From assembly GCA_023459215.1 (NCBI GenBank), contig JAEWVF010000104.1:28864-92863 (forward strand): DNA of 64,000 nt, given 5' to 3'. This stretch comes from Chloroflexota bacterium (GTDB taxonomy: Bacteria; Chloroflexota; Anaerolineae; Anaerolineales; Villigracilaceae). Below the pieces are notes generated by a model. It ran no database searches, was not told where the DNA came from, and worked only from the letters and a program-made list of their open reading frames with translations. Made by a program: the position numbers and the translations under genes. This document shows, piece after piece, positions 1 to 8,327 of this stretch. Every line of letters begins with the position of its first letter. The first letter of the stretch is position 1.

Positions 1-305
1 TGCTGATTGACATGAGCATCGACCAGGGCGGCTGTTTCGAGACGTCCCGCCCGACCACTCACGATCACCCGACTTACGTCGAGGAGGGCATCATTCATTA
101 CTGCGTACCGAATGTCCCGGCGGTGGTTGCGCGCACATCCACGCACGCTTTTGTCAATGCGGCCATGCCGTATATCATGAAGGTTGCCGAACTCGGCCCG
201 GGAGCGGCGATTGCCAGAGACCCAATCCTTGAGATGGGGGTCAACACGTTCAAGGGCGAGATTCGGCACTTACAGCGTTGGGTTGCCCCGGAAGAAGGAG
301 AATAA
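1..305 (+). CDS. ald: Alanine dehydrogenase, C-terminal part (5' end outside window)
   Basis: Only the last 100 or so residues are present, with the reading frame open to the left edge. The visible part has the family's C-terminal signatures: a D-x-S-I-D-Q-G-G-C-F-E-T-S-R-P-T-T-H stretch, H-Y-C-V-P-N and R-T-S-T-H-A-F-x-N-A, then G-V-N-T-F-K-G-E close to the end. The family oxidises L-alanine to pyruvate and ammonia with NAD+ in the cytoplasm. The CoA-transferase gene follows after 3 nt and is clearly co-transcribed, which suggests alanine or other amino-acid fermentation through pyruvate (inference). The family also includes transhydrogenase-like proteins, but the GG...RPTTH and RTST signatures favour alanine dehydrogenase. 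Confidence 0.85.
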   Translation, partial: LIDMSIDQGGCFETSRPTTHDHPTYVEEGIIHYCVPNVPAVVARTSTHAFVNAAMPYIMKVAELGPGAAIARDPILEMGVNTFKGEIRHLQRWVAPEEGE

Positions 306-308
306 TCC

Positions 309-1619
309 ATGTCCTGGCAGAGTATCTACCAGTCCCGTGTTTGCAGCGCCGATGAAGCGGTAAAATGCATCAACTCCGGAGACCGTGTTTTCCTGACCGG
401 CAACGTATCGATTCCCAAAACATTACTGGCGTCCATTGTCAAGCGCGCCCCTGAACTGCACAATGTTGAAATCTGCCACGCCCTGACCATCGGCTCGGCG
501 GATTATGTCAATCCTGAACTCGAAGGCCACCTGCGCGTCAATACACTCTTTATCGGCCACAACGTCCGCAAGGCCGTCCAGGAAGGCCGCGCTGATTTCA
601 CCCCTGTTTTGCTGTCCGAGTTTACGTTATTGTTCAAGAATAACGTCCTGCCGCTGGATGTGGCCCTGGTGCATGTTTCTCTGCCCGATGAGCACGGATT
701 CTGCTCCCTGGGCGTTGAAGTCGGCCTGACCAAGACTCCTGCCGAATCGGCCAAAATCATCATCGCCGAAGTCAACGAGCAGATGCCGCGCACCCTCGGC
801 GACGCTTTCATTCACGTCAGCCGCCTGAATTACATCGTCCCGGTTAATTATCCGATCCTGGAATTGGCGATGGGCGACGAAGGCGATAAGGAAGTGGTCG
901 AAAGCATCGCCGGTCATATTGCCGAACTCATCCCCGATGGCGCAACCATGCAGATGGGCATCGGCGCAATCCCGGATGCGGTCCTGAAATATCTGTATCA
1001 CAAGAAGGACCTTGGTATTCATACCGAACTGTTCTCGGACGGCGTAATTGACCTGGTTGAAGCCGGCGTCTTGACCAATGCCCGCAAAACCATCCATAAT
1101 GGCAAGATTATCGCCGGGTTTATCATCGGCACCCGCCGCCTGTATGATTGGGTCGACGATAACCCGCTGATCGAACTGCACCGCACCGAATACATCAACG
1201 ACCCGTTTGTGATTGCCCAGAATGATCGCATGGTGGCCATCAACTCGGCCATTGAAATTGACCTGACCGGCCAGGTTTGCGCCGACAGCATCGGCTACAA
1301 ACTGTATTCCGGCGTGGGCGGGCAGTTGGACTTTGTTTACGGCGCGTCCCGCTCCAAGGGCGGCGTGCCGATCATTGCCCTGCCCAGCATGGCGATGATG
1401 AAGGACGGTAGCGCCCTGAGCAAGATTGTCCCGGTCTTGAAACCGGGCGCGGGGGTGGTCACAACCCGCAATCATGTCCGCTATGTGGTCACTGAATACG
1501 GTGTTGCGGAACTATATGGCAAAACCATCCGCCAGCGCGCCCAGGCTCTGATCAATGTCGCCCATCCTCAATTCCGTGAAGAGTTGACCCACAAAGCCAA
1601 AGAGATGAATTATCTGTAA
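309..1619 (+). CDS. Acetyl-CoA hydrolase/4-hydroxybutyrate CoA-transferase family protein
   Basis: A 436-residue class I CoA-transferase of the AbfT/Cat2 type, full length for the family. The catalytic glutamate is probably E240, in G-I-H-T-E-L-F-S-D-G. Around residues 214-222 a M-Q-M-G-I-G-A-I-P motif precedes it, and a G-V-G-G-Q-x-D-F glycine loop lies in the C-terminal domain. Such enzymes move CoA between acetyl-CoA and short acids such as 4-hydroxybutyrate, butyrate or propionate; the substrate cannot be read from sequence. A GAAGGAG ribosome site lies about 10 nt before the ATG. It forms an operon with alanine dehydrogenase and ends at a strong terminator, so it probably belongs to an amino-acid fermentation route. 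Confidence 0.85.
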   Translation: MSWQSIYQSRVCSADEAVKCINSGDRVFLTGNVSIPKTLLASIVKRAPELHNVEICHALTIGSADYVNPELEGHLRVNTLFIGHNVRKAVQEGRADFTPVLLSEFTLLFKNNVLPLDVALVHVSLPDEHGFCSLGVEVGLTKTPAESAKIIIAEVNEQMPRTLGDAFIHVSRLNYIVPVNYPILELAMGDEGDKEVVESIAGHIAELIPDGATMQMGIGAIPDAVLKYLYHKKDLGIHTELFSDGVIDLVEAGVLTNARKTIHNGKIIAGFIIGTRRLYDWVDDNPLIELHRTEYINDPFVIAQNDRMVAINSAIEIDLTGQVCADSIGYKLYSGVGGQLDFVYGASRSKGGVPIIALPSMAMMKDGSALSKIVPVLKPGAGVVTTRNHVRYVVTEYGVAELYGKTIRQRAQALINVAHPQFREELTHKAKEMNYL

Positions 1620-1640
1620 GAACCCGAAAAAGCGAGTAAA

Positions 1641-1677
1641 ATCGGGGCGCAGTCTTAATCTGCGCCCCGATAATTTT
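1641..1677 (+). terminator. Rho-independent terminator after the CoA-transferase
   Basis: A perfect 12-bp stem (1641-1652 with 1660-1671) with a 7-nt loop, followed by a short T-rich tract. It closes the ald/CoA-transferase operon 20 nt after the stop. Confidence 0.85.
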
Positions 1678-1696
1678 ATGTAAGGATAAAGAATAT

Positions 1697-3139
1697 ATGG
1701 AACGACGCGCCAAAATTGTAGCTACAATCGGCCCCGCCAGCCAGGATGAGGCCACCCTTGAGAAATTATTCAAAGCGGGAATGAATGTTGCCCGCTTGAA
1801 CTTTTCGCACGGAACACACGAAGACCATGCCCAGCGTATTGAGAACATCCGCCGCACCTCTTCAGCCATGGGATTGCCTGTCGGAATTTTGCTCGACTTG
1901 CAAGGCCCCAAACTGCGCGTAGGCGTTTTGCCGAAACCTTTGCAGTTGTCTTTTGACGAGTTGGTGCGCGTCTATTGTCAGGATGACGCCGCGCCGGAGG
2001 GCGAGGAGCAAAAAATCCCGGTCACTTTCCCGGAACTGTTTGAATCGGTCCACGCTGGCGACCGGCTCCTGCTCGACGATGGCCGCCTAGTCTTGGTGGT
2101 TGTCTCGGCCAAAGGGCGGTTGATTCTCGCGCGGGTGGTGGTTGGCGGCACGCTGACCTCGAACAAGGGCATCAACCTGCCCGGCGTGCGCCTGCGCATT
2201 CCTGGTTTTACCGAAAAGGATGAATCTGACCTGGCTTTCGGCCTGAAGCAGGGCGTTGATGCCATTGCGATTTCGTTTGTGCGTTCGGTTCAGGATGTTA
2301 TCCATGTGCGCCATGCCATCAAGCGACTGCTGCCGATGAACCAGCCCTTGCCGCTGGTGATTGCCAAGCTCGAACGCCCCGAAGCGCTCGATGATCTCAA
2401 CAATATTCTGGATGCCGTCGATGGGGTGATGGTTGCGCGCGGCGACCTGGGTGTCGAGATGCCGCCCGAGCGCGTGCCGATCATGCAAAAGCGCATTATC
2501 CATGCCGCTAACGCCAAGGCCAAGCTGGTTATCACTGCCACCCAAATGCTTGAATCGATGATTACCAATCCGCTCCCGACCCGCGCCGAAGCCTCGGATG
2601 TGGCCAACGCCATTTTCGATGGGACAGATGCGATTATGCTTTCCGGCGAAACAGCGGCTGGTAAATACCCGGTTGAAGCAGTGGCGATGATGGATCGCAT
2701 CGCCCGCGAAGCGGAAAGCCACTTCCGCGACTGGGGCCAGCCGCACCAGCGCGAGGAAGATGGCCTGGGTGAAACAGATGCCGCGGCCATGGCGCGCGCC
2801 GCCTACGCGATTGCCCGCGACCGGGATGTGGCCGGGATTTCTGTTTTTACCAGGCACGGCAGCACGGCCTGGCTGATGTCCAAGGTGCGCGCCCAGGTGC
2901 CGGTGATCGCCTTTACATCGGATGAGAATACCTATCGTCAGATGTCATTCCTGTGGGGGATTTCGCCGCGCAGGATCGAGTTCGTCGAAACCTTGCGCGC
3001 GATGATCGAGCGCGTCGATGACCAACTGCTCGAAACGAATAATTTCCGCCCCGGCGACCAGGTGGTGATTATTTGCGGCTTCCCGGTTGGCGCATTGCGC
3101 AACCCGAACATGGCCCTGTTGCATACGATTGGGGAATAG
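1697..3139 (+). CDS. pyk: Pyruvate kinase
   Basis: A 480-residue protein starting R-R-A-K-I-V-A-T-I-G-P-A-S, the classic pyruvate kinase N-terminus with the N-F-S-H-G substrate loop near residue 35. It has G-V-M-V-A-R-G-D-L-G-V-E (Mg and substrate site) and I-T-A-T-Q-M-L-E-S-M with the E-A-S-D-V-A-N-A-x-x-D-G-T-D signature. A C-terminal allosteric domain of about 120 residues follows. It transfers phosphate from phosphoenolpyruvate to ADP, giving pyruvate and ATP, at the end of glycolysis in the cytoplasm. An AAGGAT ribosome site precedes the ATG. It appears to be a single-gene unit between two terminators. No extra C-terminal PEP-utiliser domain is present. Confidence 0.97.
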   Translation: MERRAKIVATIGPASQDEATLEKLFKAGMNVARLNFSHGTHEDHAQRIENIRRTSSAMGLPVGILLDLQGPKLRVGVLPKPLQLSFDELVRVYCQDDAAPEGEEQKIPVTFPELFESVHAGDRLLLDDGRLVLVVVSAKGRLILARVVVGGTLTSNKGINLPGVRLRIPGFTEKDESDLAFGLKQGVDAIAISFVRSVQDVIHVRHAIKRLLPMNQPLPLVIAKLERPEALDDLNNILDAVDGVMVARGDLGVEMPPERVPIMQKRIIHAANAKAKLVITATQMLESMITNPLPTRAEASDVANAIFDGTDAIMLSGETAAGKYPVEAVAMMDRIAREAESHFRDWGQPHQREEDGLGETDAAAMARAAYAIARDRDVAGISVFTRHGSTAWLMSKVRAQVPVIAFTSDENTYRQMSFLWGISPRRIEFVETLRAMIERVDDQLLETNNFRPGDQVVIICGFPVGALRNPNMALLHTIGE

Positions 3140-3161
3140 TTTTACCTTGTTGTACTGTTCG

Positions 3162-3197
3162 AAGCAGTCTGTCTTTGCGACAGGCTGCTTTTTTTTA
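3162..3197 (+). terminator. Terminator after pyk
   Basis: A 12-bp stem with one G-T pair (3162-3173 with 3179-3190), a 5-nt loop and six T residues. The T tract runs into the stop codon of the convergent minus-strand transporter gene. Confidence 0.85.
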
Positions 3198-4082
3198 TTC
3201 GTCCCGGCCCGAAATCACGATTCCCAGCCCGATCAATATCCCGCCGACGATAAAAAGGGTGGTGATTTCCTCGCCGAGAAAGAACCAGCCGAGCAGCGAG
3301 CCAACCACCGGTTGGGCGAAAAAGGTCAACGAGGCGGCCGCGGCGGGCAGGTGGGCGAAGGCATAGTTCCACAGGAACATGGCAATGGCGGTCGAGATGA
3401 TGCCCAGGAACAAAATCCCGCCAACGATGCCCAGGGTGATTTCGCCCATACCCTGGGTCGATATTTCCCACAGGCCGAGCGGAATGGTGATGGGCAATCC
3501 GCCCAGCAGGAAGATGGCGGTGGCCTGGAGAAGATGGGTGCCTTCGTTGGTGACTTTGCGTACCAGCACCGAGTAGAGCGCCCAGGTCAGGGCCGCGCCC
3601 AACAGTGACAGGTTGCCCAGGAACAGGTCGGAGTTCCAGTCGGCTTTGCGCGGATCGATCACGGCCAGAACGCCCAGGCTGGCGACCAGGATGGCAAACA
3701 GGCGTCGGCGGGTGATCGGCTCTTTGAGCAGCAGCCAGGCAAAGGGTAGCACGAGCGCGGGTGTCGCCGAAGTGACCAGCGAGCCGTTGGCGGCGGTCGA
3801 GAGTTTTGTCCCCACAAATTGGAATCCGAGCGAAACGCCGTATCCGACCAGCCCGACCCAGAAAGCCGAGCGAAGTTGTTTTTTCCCCAGATTGAACCCG
3901 CCTTGTAGGGCGATGACCAGCCAGAGCGCCAGGAATCCCAGCACGAGGCGGCTGGTAAGCAGGGCAAAGGGCGGGATAACCTCCAGCACCACCTTGCTGA
4001 CCACGTACATGCCGCCCCAGATGGCGGCAGCCGTCAGACCGGCCAGCAGACCCGGCAGGGTGTTAAGTGGAGTTTTTGGCAT
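3195..4082 (-). CDS. EamA/DMT-family transporter
   Basis: A 295-residue, strongly hydrophobic protein with about ten membrane spans arranged as two EamA repeats of five. Typical motifs are A-A-I-W-G near residue 20, the conserved L-K-E-P-I-T loop ending repeat one, and a matching L-G-E-E-I-T loop near the C-terminus. The family exports metabolites, amino acids or drugs; the substrate is unknown. It ends only 3 nt before arfB on the same strand, but here the transporter is the downstream gene. A second, unrelated-position DMT transporter lies at 13840-14727. Its 3' end overlaps the pyk terminator T tract, so transcription is convergent. Confidence 0.85.
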   Translation of the reverse strand: MPKTPLNTLPGLLAGLTAAAIWGGMYVVSKVVLEVIPPFALLTSRLVLGFLALWLVIALQGGFNLGKKQLRSAFWVGLVGYGVSLGFQFVGTKLSTAANGSLVTSATPALVLPFAWLLLKEPITRRRLFAILVASLGVLAVIDPRKADWNSDLFLGNLSLLGAALTWALYSVLVRKVTNEGTHLLQATAIFLLGGLPITIPLGLWEISTQGMGEITLGIVGGILFLGIISTAIAMFLWNYAFAHLPAAAASLTFFAQPVVGSLLGWFFLGEEITTLFIVGGILIGLGIVISGRDE

Positions 4083-4085
4083 GGA

Positions 4086-4511
4086 TTATTCCCAGTCGTC
4101 CGGGTTGTACTGGCGGACTTTTTTGAGCGCGCCATGCTGGCGCTTGGAGGATACCCGCGCGGCGCTGGCCACCCGGCTTGGCCGGGTCGGGCGGCGGATT
4201 TTGGGGCGCTTCAGCGCCTGCTGGATGAGTTCCTGCAAGCGTAGCAGGGCGTCGGCCCGGTTTTGCTCCTGGCTGCGATAGCTTTTGGCCTCGATGATAA
4301 TGACGCCTTCGCTGGTGGCGCGCCCGCCGGCCAGCTTGAGCAGCCGTTCCTTGACATCCGCCTCCAGGGATGGCGAACTGGCCGCGTCGAAGCGCAGTTG
4401 GGCCGCCGTGGCGACTTTATTGACGTTTTGCCCGCCTGGCCCGCTGGCGCGGATGAATTCCAGGTGGATTTCTTCGTCGGGGATGGAGAGTTGGGCTGTG
4501 ATTTCGAACAT
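4086..4511 (-). CDS. arfB: Alternative ribosome-rescue peptidyl-tRNA hydrolase (ArfB/YaeJ type)
   Basis: A 141-residue release-factor-like protein with the catalytic GGQ loop (A-S-G-P-G-G-Q-N-V-N-K) and a basic, Arg/Lys-rich C-terminal tail. ArfB inserts such a tail into the empty mRNA channel of stalled ribosomes and hydrolyses the trapped peptidyl-tRNA. The codon-recognition domains of full release factors are absent. I chose the ATG at 4511 (M-F-E-I-T-A-Q-L-S). A longer frame exists, but its extra codons run through a palindromic spacer repeat. A GGAGG lies upstream of the chosen start. The transporter gene follows after 3 nt. Confidence 0.88.
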   Translation of the reverse strand: MFEITAQLSIPDEEIHLEFIRASGPGGQNVNKVATAAQLRFDAASSPSLEADVKERLLKLAGGRATSEGVIIIEAKSYRSQEQNRADALLRLQELIQQALKRPKIRRPTRPSRVASAARVSSKRQHGALKKVRQYNPDDWE

Positions 4512-4543
4512 GGGGTGTATACCCCCTCCGGCGCTATGCGCTA

Positions 4544-4574
4544 CCTCCCCCATCTTCGCAGAAAATGGGGGAGG
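4544..4574. repeat. Palindromic CCCCCAT/ATGGGGG spacer element, copy 1
   Basis: Inverted arms of 10 nt (4544-4553 and 4565-4574) around an 11-nt loop in the spacer upstream of arfB. A close relative occurs at 28178-28201, about 24 kb away, so this looks like a dispersed family. Function is unknown. Confidence 0.6.
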
Positions 4575-4591
4575 CAGGGTGAGGGCGGGGT

Positions 4592-5686
4592 TTAAAACAT
4601 CAAATCGTTAATCTTTTTGATTGTTTCCGGCGCGGGGCGCAGGTCTTTTTCGGTCAGGCGGTTGAGCGGCGTTTCGACCAGGTTGTGGTTGTCGGTCAGC
4701 GAGGGGCTTTCCGGGGCGACGTAGATCAGACCGGTCACCAGCCAGTTATTGGCGGATGCTTCCTCCAGCACGCGCATGGCCTCGAAGCGGTTGGTCGGAT
4801 CGTAGTTTTTGTCGAGCGCCTTCAGGATGATGGCCGAACCGTCGTGCAACTTGACCTCGCGGATTTCGCCGTCGATCATGTCGGCTTCGAGCTGGATTTC
4901 CGGTTTGGGCGGCACATACGAGATGGTGCTTTGCGGCCCTTCTGACGCCTGATGGAAGGAGATATCGTGCAGTGGGTCTTCTTTTTCCTTGCCGAAGGTG
5001 TACGAGTAATAGCTGCTTTCCTGGTTATTGAAGGTCACACATGGACTGATGATGTCCAGCACGGCAATGCCGTTGTGCGAAAGCGCCGCCTTCAACACTT
5101 CCTTGACCTGTTTGGCGTTGCCGGCAAACAGACGGGCGATGAAGGTCGCGCGCGAGGCCAGGGCTTCCATGCAGATATCGACTGGCAGGTACAGGTTGGT
5201 GCCCTGTTTCTTCAACTCGAGACCTCTGTCGGCGGTGGCTGAGAACTGGCCTTTGGTCAGGCCGTAAACGCCGTTGTTCTCGATGATGTACACCATGTTG
5301 ACGTTGCGGCGCATGGCATGTTTGAACTGACCCATGCCGATGCTGGCGCTGTCGCCGTCGCCGGAGACGCCCAGGCCCTTGAGCCGGGCATCGCCGAAGA
5401 GCGCGCCGGTTGCCAGCGAGGGCATACGTCCGTGCAGACTGTTGAAGCCAAAGGAGCGGTTCAGGAAGTAGGTCGGGCTTTTGCTCGAACAGCCGATGCC
5501 TGAAAATTTGATAATTTTTTCAGGGACGACATTCGCTTCGTAGCAGGCGGCGATGATTTGGTTGGAGATCGAGTTGTGCCCGCAACCCTGGCAGAGGGTG
5601 GTCGGGTTGCCGCGATAATCGTTTTTGCTCAAGCCAACGCTGTTGACCTGGGTCTGTGCGCCAGCCATGGGAAGTGCTTCGCTCAT
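4592..5686 (-). CDS. korB: 2-oxoacid:ferredoxin oxidoreductase, beta subunit (thiamine-binding)
   Basis: A 364-residue TPP-binding subunit. It has C-Q-G-C-G-H near residue 34, the conserved G-I-G-C-S-S-K-S-P loop and the TPP/Mg motif G-D-G-D-S-A-S-I-G through E-N-N-G-V-Y-G. With the alpha subunit it decarboxylates a 2-oxoacid (2-oxoglutarate or a related acid) to acyl-CoA and reduces ferredoxin. I chose the ATG at 5686 because it follows the alpha stop by one base and an AGGAGG site lies in the end of the alpha gene; an upstream in-frame extension is not family-like. The ferredoxin-like delta subunit is not encoded nearby, so an external ferredoxin is probably used. Substrate specificity is inferred only. 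Confidence 0.9.
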   Translation of the reverse strand: MSEALPMAGAQTQVNSVGLSKNDYRGNPTTLCQGCGHNSISNQIIAACYEANVVPEKIIKFSGIGCSSKSPTYFLNRSFGFNSLHGRMPSLATGALFGDARLKGLGVSGDGDSASIGMGQFKHAMRRNVNMVYIIENNGVYGLTKGQFSATADRGLELKKQGTNLYLPVDICMEALASRATFIARLFAGNAKQVKEVLKAALSHNGIAVLDIISPCVTFNNQESSYYSYTFGKEKEDPLHDISFHQASEGPQSTISYVPPKPEIQLEADMIDGEIREVKLHDGSAIILKALDKNYDPTNRFEAMRVLEEASANNWLVTGLIYVAPESPSLTDNHNLVETPLNRLTEKDLRPAPETIKKINDLMF

Positions 5687-5687
5687 A

Positions 5688-7487
5688 TTATTTCTCCTCC
5701 TTTTCCAGGATTGCAGTCCGAATCCATTTCGCAGTCGGTGGCAGGCCGTCGTTGTAGGCAATCGAGATCAGCCGGGTGGCATGTTCGGGATGTTTGATGG
5801 CCAGGAGCTGCTGCAACTGTCCATCGCGGTTCAGGTCGATGACATAAACGCGCTCGTGGGCGGCGATGAAGTCGCTCACTTCGCGGGTGAAGGGCAAGGC
5901 CCGCAGGCGCAGGTAATCGCCCTTCAGGCCGTGTTCTTTTTCGAGTTGGATGCGGGCTTCTTCCACGGCCGGTTCGGTCGAGCCGTAGGCGATGATGCCA
6001 AAATTGGCATTTTCAACCTTTTGAACGACCGGTTTGGGCAGGTATTGTTTGGCGGTCTCGTATTTGGCCTTGAGCCGCTCCATGTTGGCGACCCACACAT
6101 CCGGCTCTTCCGAGTAGCGCGCTTCGGGTGTGTGGCCGGTTCCGCGGGTGAAGTAGGCGCTTAGCGGATGGGTGTTGCCGGGCAGGGTGCGGTAGGGGAT
6201 GCCGTCGCCGTCCACATCCTTGTAGCGGCCCCAGTTCGCGCCGACTTTTTCCAGATCTTCCTCCCAGAGCACTTTGCCGCGATCCATTGGAGTATCGGGA
6301 TAGTTGAAGGGTTCGGTCATCCATTGGTTCATGCCGAAATCGAGATCGGTCAGCACATAGACCGGGGTCTGGATGCGCTCGGCAATGTCAAAGGCGCGCC
6401 AGCCGAATTCGAAGCACTCGTTGACCGAGCCGGGCAGCAGAATCAGCGAGTCGATATCGCCGTGGCCCATGTTGGCGACAAAGGCCAGGTCGCCTTGTGA
6501 GGTGCGGGTGGGCAGACCGGTGCTGGGGCCCATGCGCTGCACGTCCCAGATGACAATCGGCACCTCGGCAAAATAGGCCAGCCCGGCGTATTCGGTCATC
6601 AGGCTCATGCCTGGGCCGGAGGTGGAGGTCATTGCCCGTAGGCCGCTCCAGCCCGCGCCGACGCACATGCCGATGGCGGCCAGTTCATCTTCAGCCTGGA
6701 TGACGGCAAAAGTGTTTTTCCCATCTTCGGTTTTGCGTAACTGCGGCAGGAATTCGTTCATCGATTCGGCCAGGCTGGAGGCCGGCGTGATTGGGTACCA
6801 GCCGACAAACTGTACCCCGCCGTAAATCGATCCGAGCGCGGCGGCGGTGTTGCCGTCGGCCATGATTAGCCCCTCGGTTTTGTCGAGCGCCTCGACGAAG
6901 TACGGGTCGCTCTTGGTCAGGTTGGCGGCGGCCCATTCGGCCCCGGCCTTGACCATGCTCATGTTGAGCGCAACCGGTTTTTCCTTGTTCTTGAAATGGA
7001 ATTTGAGCGCCATTTCGATTTTGCTTTGGTCGATGCCAATCATCTGCGCCAGGATGCCGACATAAACCATGTTCGCCACCAGGTCGCGCAGGTTCGAGGG
7101 GATTTCGGCATTGGCGCGCACCAATTGTTTGACTGGCATCGGATACAGGCTGATGTCGTCGCGGTTGATTGGCAATTTGATGTCGTCCGCGTAGAAAAAA
7201 GCCCCGCCGGGGGTCACACTGGCCAGGTCGCGGATGAATGAACCGGGGTTCATCGCCACGACAATTTCCTGCTCCTCGCGGCGGGCGGTGAACCCATCAC
7301 CGCTAACGCGGATGGTGTACCAGGTCGGCAGACCCTGGATATTGGAGGGGAACAGGTTTTTGCCTGAAACGGGAATGCCCATTTTGAACAGGGCGCGTAA
7401 AAGGGTGGTGTTGGCGGTCGAACTGCCGGAGCCGTTGGCCGTGCCAACTGTGATCGAAAAGTCGTTCACGATGCGATTTAGGGTCAT
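5688..7487 (-). CDS. korA: 2-oxoacid:ferredoxin oxidoreductase, fused gamma-alpha subunit
   Basis: A 599-residue subunit with an N-terminal gamma domain (about residues 1-190, opening with a Gly/Ser-rich G-T-A-N-G-S-G-S-S loop) fused to the pyrimidine-binding alpha domain. The alpha domain starts near residue 210 and carries G-W-Y-P-I-T-P-A-S-S and the conserved E-D-E-L-A-A-I-G. This gamma-alpha fusion is typical of two-subunit 2-oxoglutarate-type enzymes. It partners korB, which starts one base after the stop. The GntR regulator ends 21 nt upstream, so regulator-korA-korB form one operon. It would link amino-acid-derived 2-oxoacids to reduced ferredoxin in an anaerobe (inference). Confidence 0.92.
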   Translation of the reverse strand: MTLNRIVNDFSITVGTANGSGSSTANTTLLRALFKMGIPVSGKNLFPSNIQGLPTWYTIRVSGDGFTARREEQEIVVAMNPGSFIRDLASVTPGGAFFYADDIKLPINRDDISLYPMPVKQLVRANAEIPSNLRDLVANMVYVGILAQMIGIDQSKIEMALKFHFKNKEKPVALNMSMVKAGAEWAAANLTKSDPYFVEALDKTEGLIMADGNTAAALGSIYGGVQFVGWYPITPASSLAESMNEFLPQLRKTEDGKNTFAVIQAEDELAAIGMCVGAGWSGLRAMTSTSGPGMSLMTEYAGLAYFAEVPIVIWDVQRMGPSTGLPTRTSQGDLAFVANMGHGDIDSLILLPGSVNECFEFGWRAFDIAERIQTPVYVLTDLDFGMNQWMTEPFNYPDTPMDRGKVLWEEDLEKVGANWGRYKDVDGDGIPYRTLPGNTHPLSAYFTRGTGHTPEARYSEEPDVWVANMERLKAKYETAKQYLPKPVVQKVENANFGIIAYGSTEPAVEEARIQLEKEHGLKGDYLRLRALPFTREVSDFIAAHERVYVIDLNRDGQLQQLLAIKHPEHATRLISIAYNDGLPPTAKWIRTAILEKEEK

Positions 7488-7508
7488 ATACTCCTCTGTT
7501 GAGAAATA

Positions 7509-8198
7509 TTATTTGGTTGCGGGGCGGTTGTAGAGATGATAAATCAGGTCAGTATGCTTGACCAGCGCGGTGTACCCCTCGTCGTACTGCTTGTTTACGA
7601 TAGCCTCAACCATTTGGCGATGGTATTGCCAGACTTCTTGCAGGTAGTTTATGTCATTGTAGACATTCAAGCCGATTGCTTCGTAAGCCTCCCAATAAGC
7701 CTCCAAAATTCCCCGCACGAACAAATTATCGACGTGGCGGAAAATGGTCAGGTGGAGTTGTTTGTGTTCTTCGTGCGGAATCTGAATGGGTATGCCGTTT
7801 AGTTTTTCGGTGGCGCGCCGTAACAAATCCAACAGGTATTGCTGGTCTTCCTCCGTCAGTTTGCGCACAGCCTCGTGCCAGTAGGCCGATTCCAGGTGAC
7901 GGCGCAAGTCCGAAAAGGCCATGAAATGTGAGCTTTCCAGGTTCATGGCGTAGCCCAGGCTTTGGCGGATGGTTGGCAGGAAGCTGAAGGCCAGTCGGCG
8001 GATGCCGGTGCGCGGACGCACATCCACCAAACCGAGCGCGCGGGCCACTTCAAGTTGTTCCCGTAACGTGGCGACCGAAATTCCCAGTTCGAGGCTGAGT
8101 TCCGTTAGGGGAGGAAGTCCATTCTCTGCCTCGGGGTGCGCAGCCAGATAGCGCATGAATTCTGATATGTTTCCCTGGGAGTTTCTTTCGCGTAGCAT
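7509..8198 (-). CDS. GntR-family (FCD/FadR-type) transcriptional regulator
   Basis: A 229-residue regulator. A short N-terminal winged-helix domain (P-P-L-T-E-L-S-L-E-L-G-I-S-V-A-T-L-R-E-Q-L) spans about residues 28-70. It is followed by an all-helical FCD domain of about 140 residues with spaced Asp/His ligand positions (D-L-R-R-H, H-E-E-H-K-Q-L-H). It is the first gene of the 2-oxoacid oxidoreductase operon and most likely controls that operon and itself in response to an organic acid. A near-consensus promoter and a perfect 10-bp palindrome lie just upstream. The ligand is unknown; FCD proteins commonly bind carboxylates and metals. Confidence 0.88.
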   Translation of the reverse strand: MLRERNSQGNISEFMRYLAAHPEAENGLPPLTELSLELGISVATLREQLEVARALGLVDVRPRTGIRRLAFSFLPTIRQSLGYAMNLESSHFMAFSDLRRHLESAYWHEAVRKLTEEDQQYLLDLLRRATEKLNGIPIQIPHEEHKQLHLTIFRHVDNLFVRGILEAYWEAYEAIGLNVYNDINYLQEVWQYHRQMVEAIVNKQYDEGYTALVKHTDLIYHLYNRPATK

Positions 8199-8221
8199 GT
8201 TTGCCTGCCCACTGATAGATT

Positions 8222-8231
8222 TGATTAATCA
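8222..8231. promoter_or_regulatory. Candidate GntR operator (TGATTAATCA)
   Basis: A perfect 10-bp palindrome about 8-17 bp downstream of the predicted transcription start of the GntR-kor operon. Repressor binding here would block the promoter. Assignment to the adjacent regulator is inference. Confidence 0.55.
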
Positions 8232-8244
8232 GATTATTACTATG

Positions 8245-8273
8245 AATATATCATTTTCAAAGGGGCGGGTCAA
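8245..8273 (-). promoter_or_regulatory. Promoter of the GntR-kor operon
   Basis: On the minus strand, TTGACC (8273-8268), 17 nt, then TATATT (8250-8245). Start is expected near 8238, 40 nt before the GntR ATG. Confidence 0.7.
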
Positions 8274-8276
8274 GAT

Positions 8277-8305
8277 AAAAAATCACCCGGTCTGGGTGAT
8301 TTTTT
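8277..8305 (-). terminator. Terminator after the M20 hydrolase operon
   Basis: A short AATCACC/GGGTGATT hairpin with A and T runs on both sides, so it could work in both directions. It lies between the M20 hydrolase stop and the GntR promoter -35. Confidence 0.75.
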
Positions 8306-8327
8306 ACTAATACTATCCACTTTCTGT

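Noticed and set aside
627..1475. 282-residue ORF opposite the CoA-transferase
   Set aside because: Antisense shadow; no start signal.
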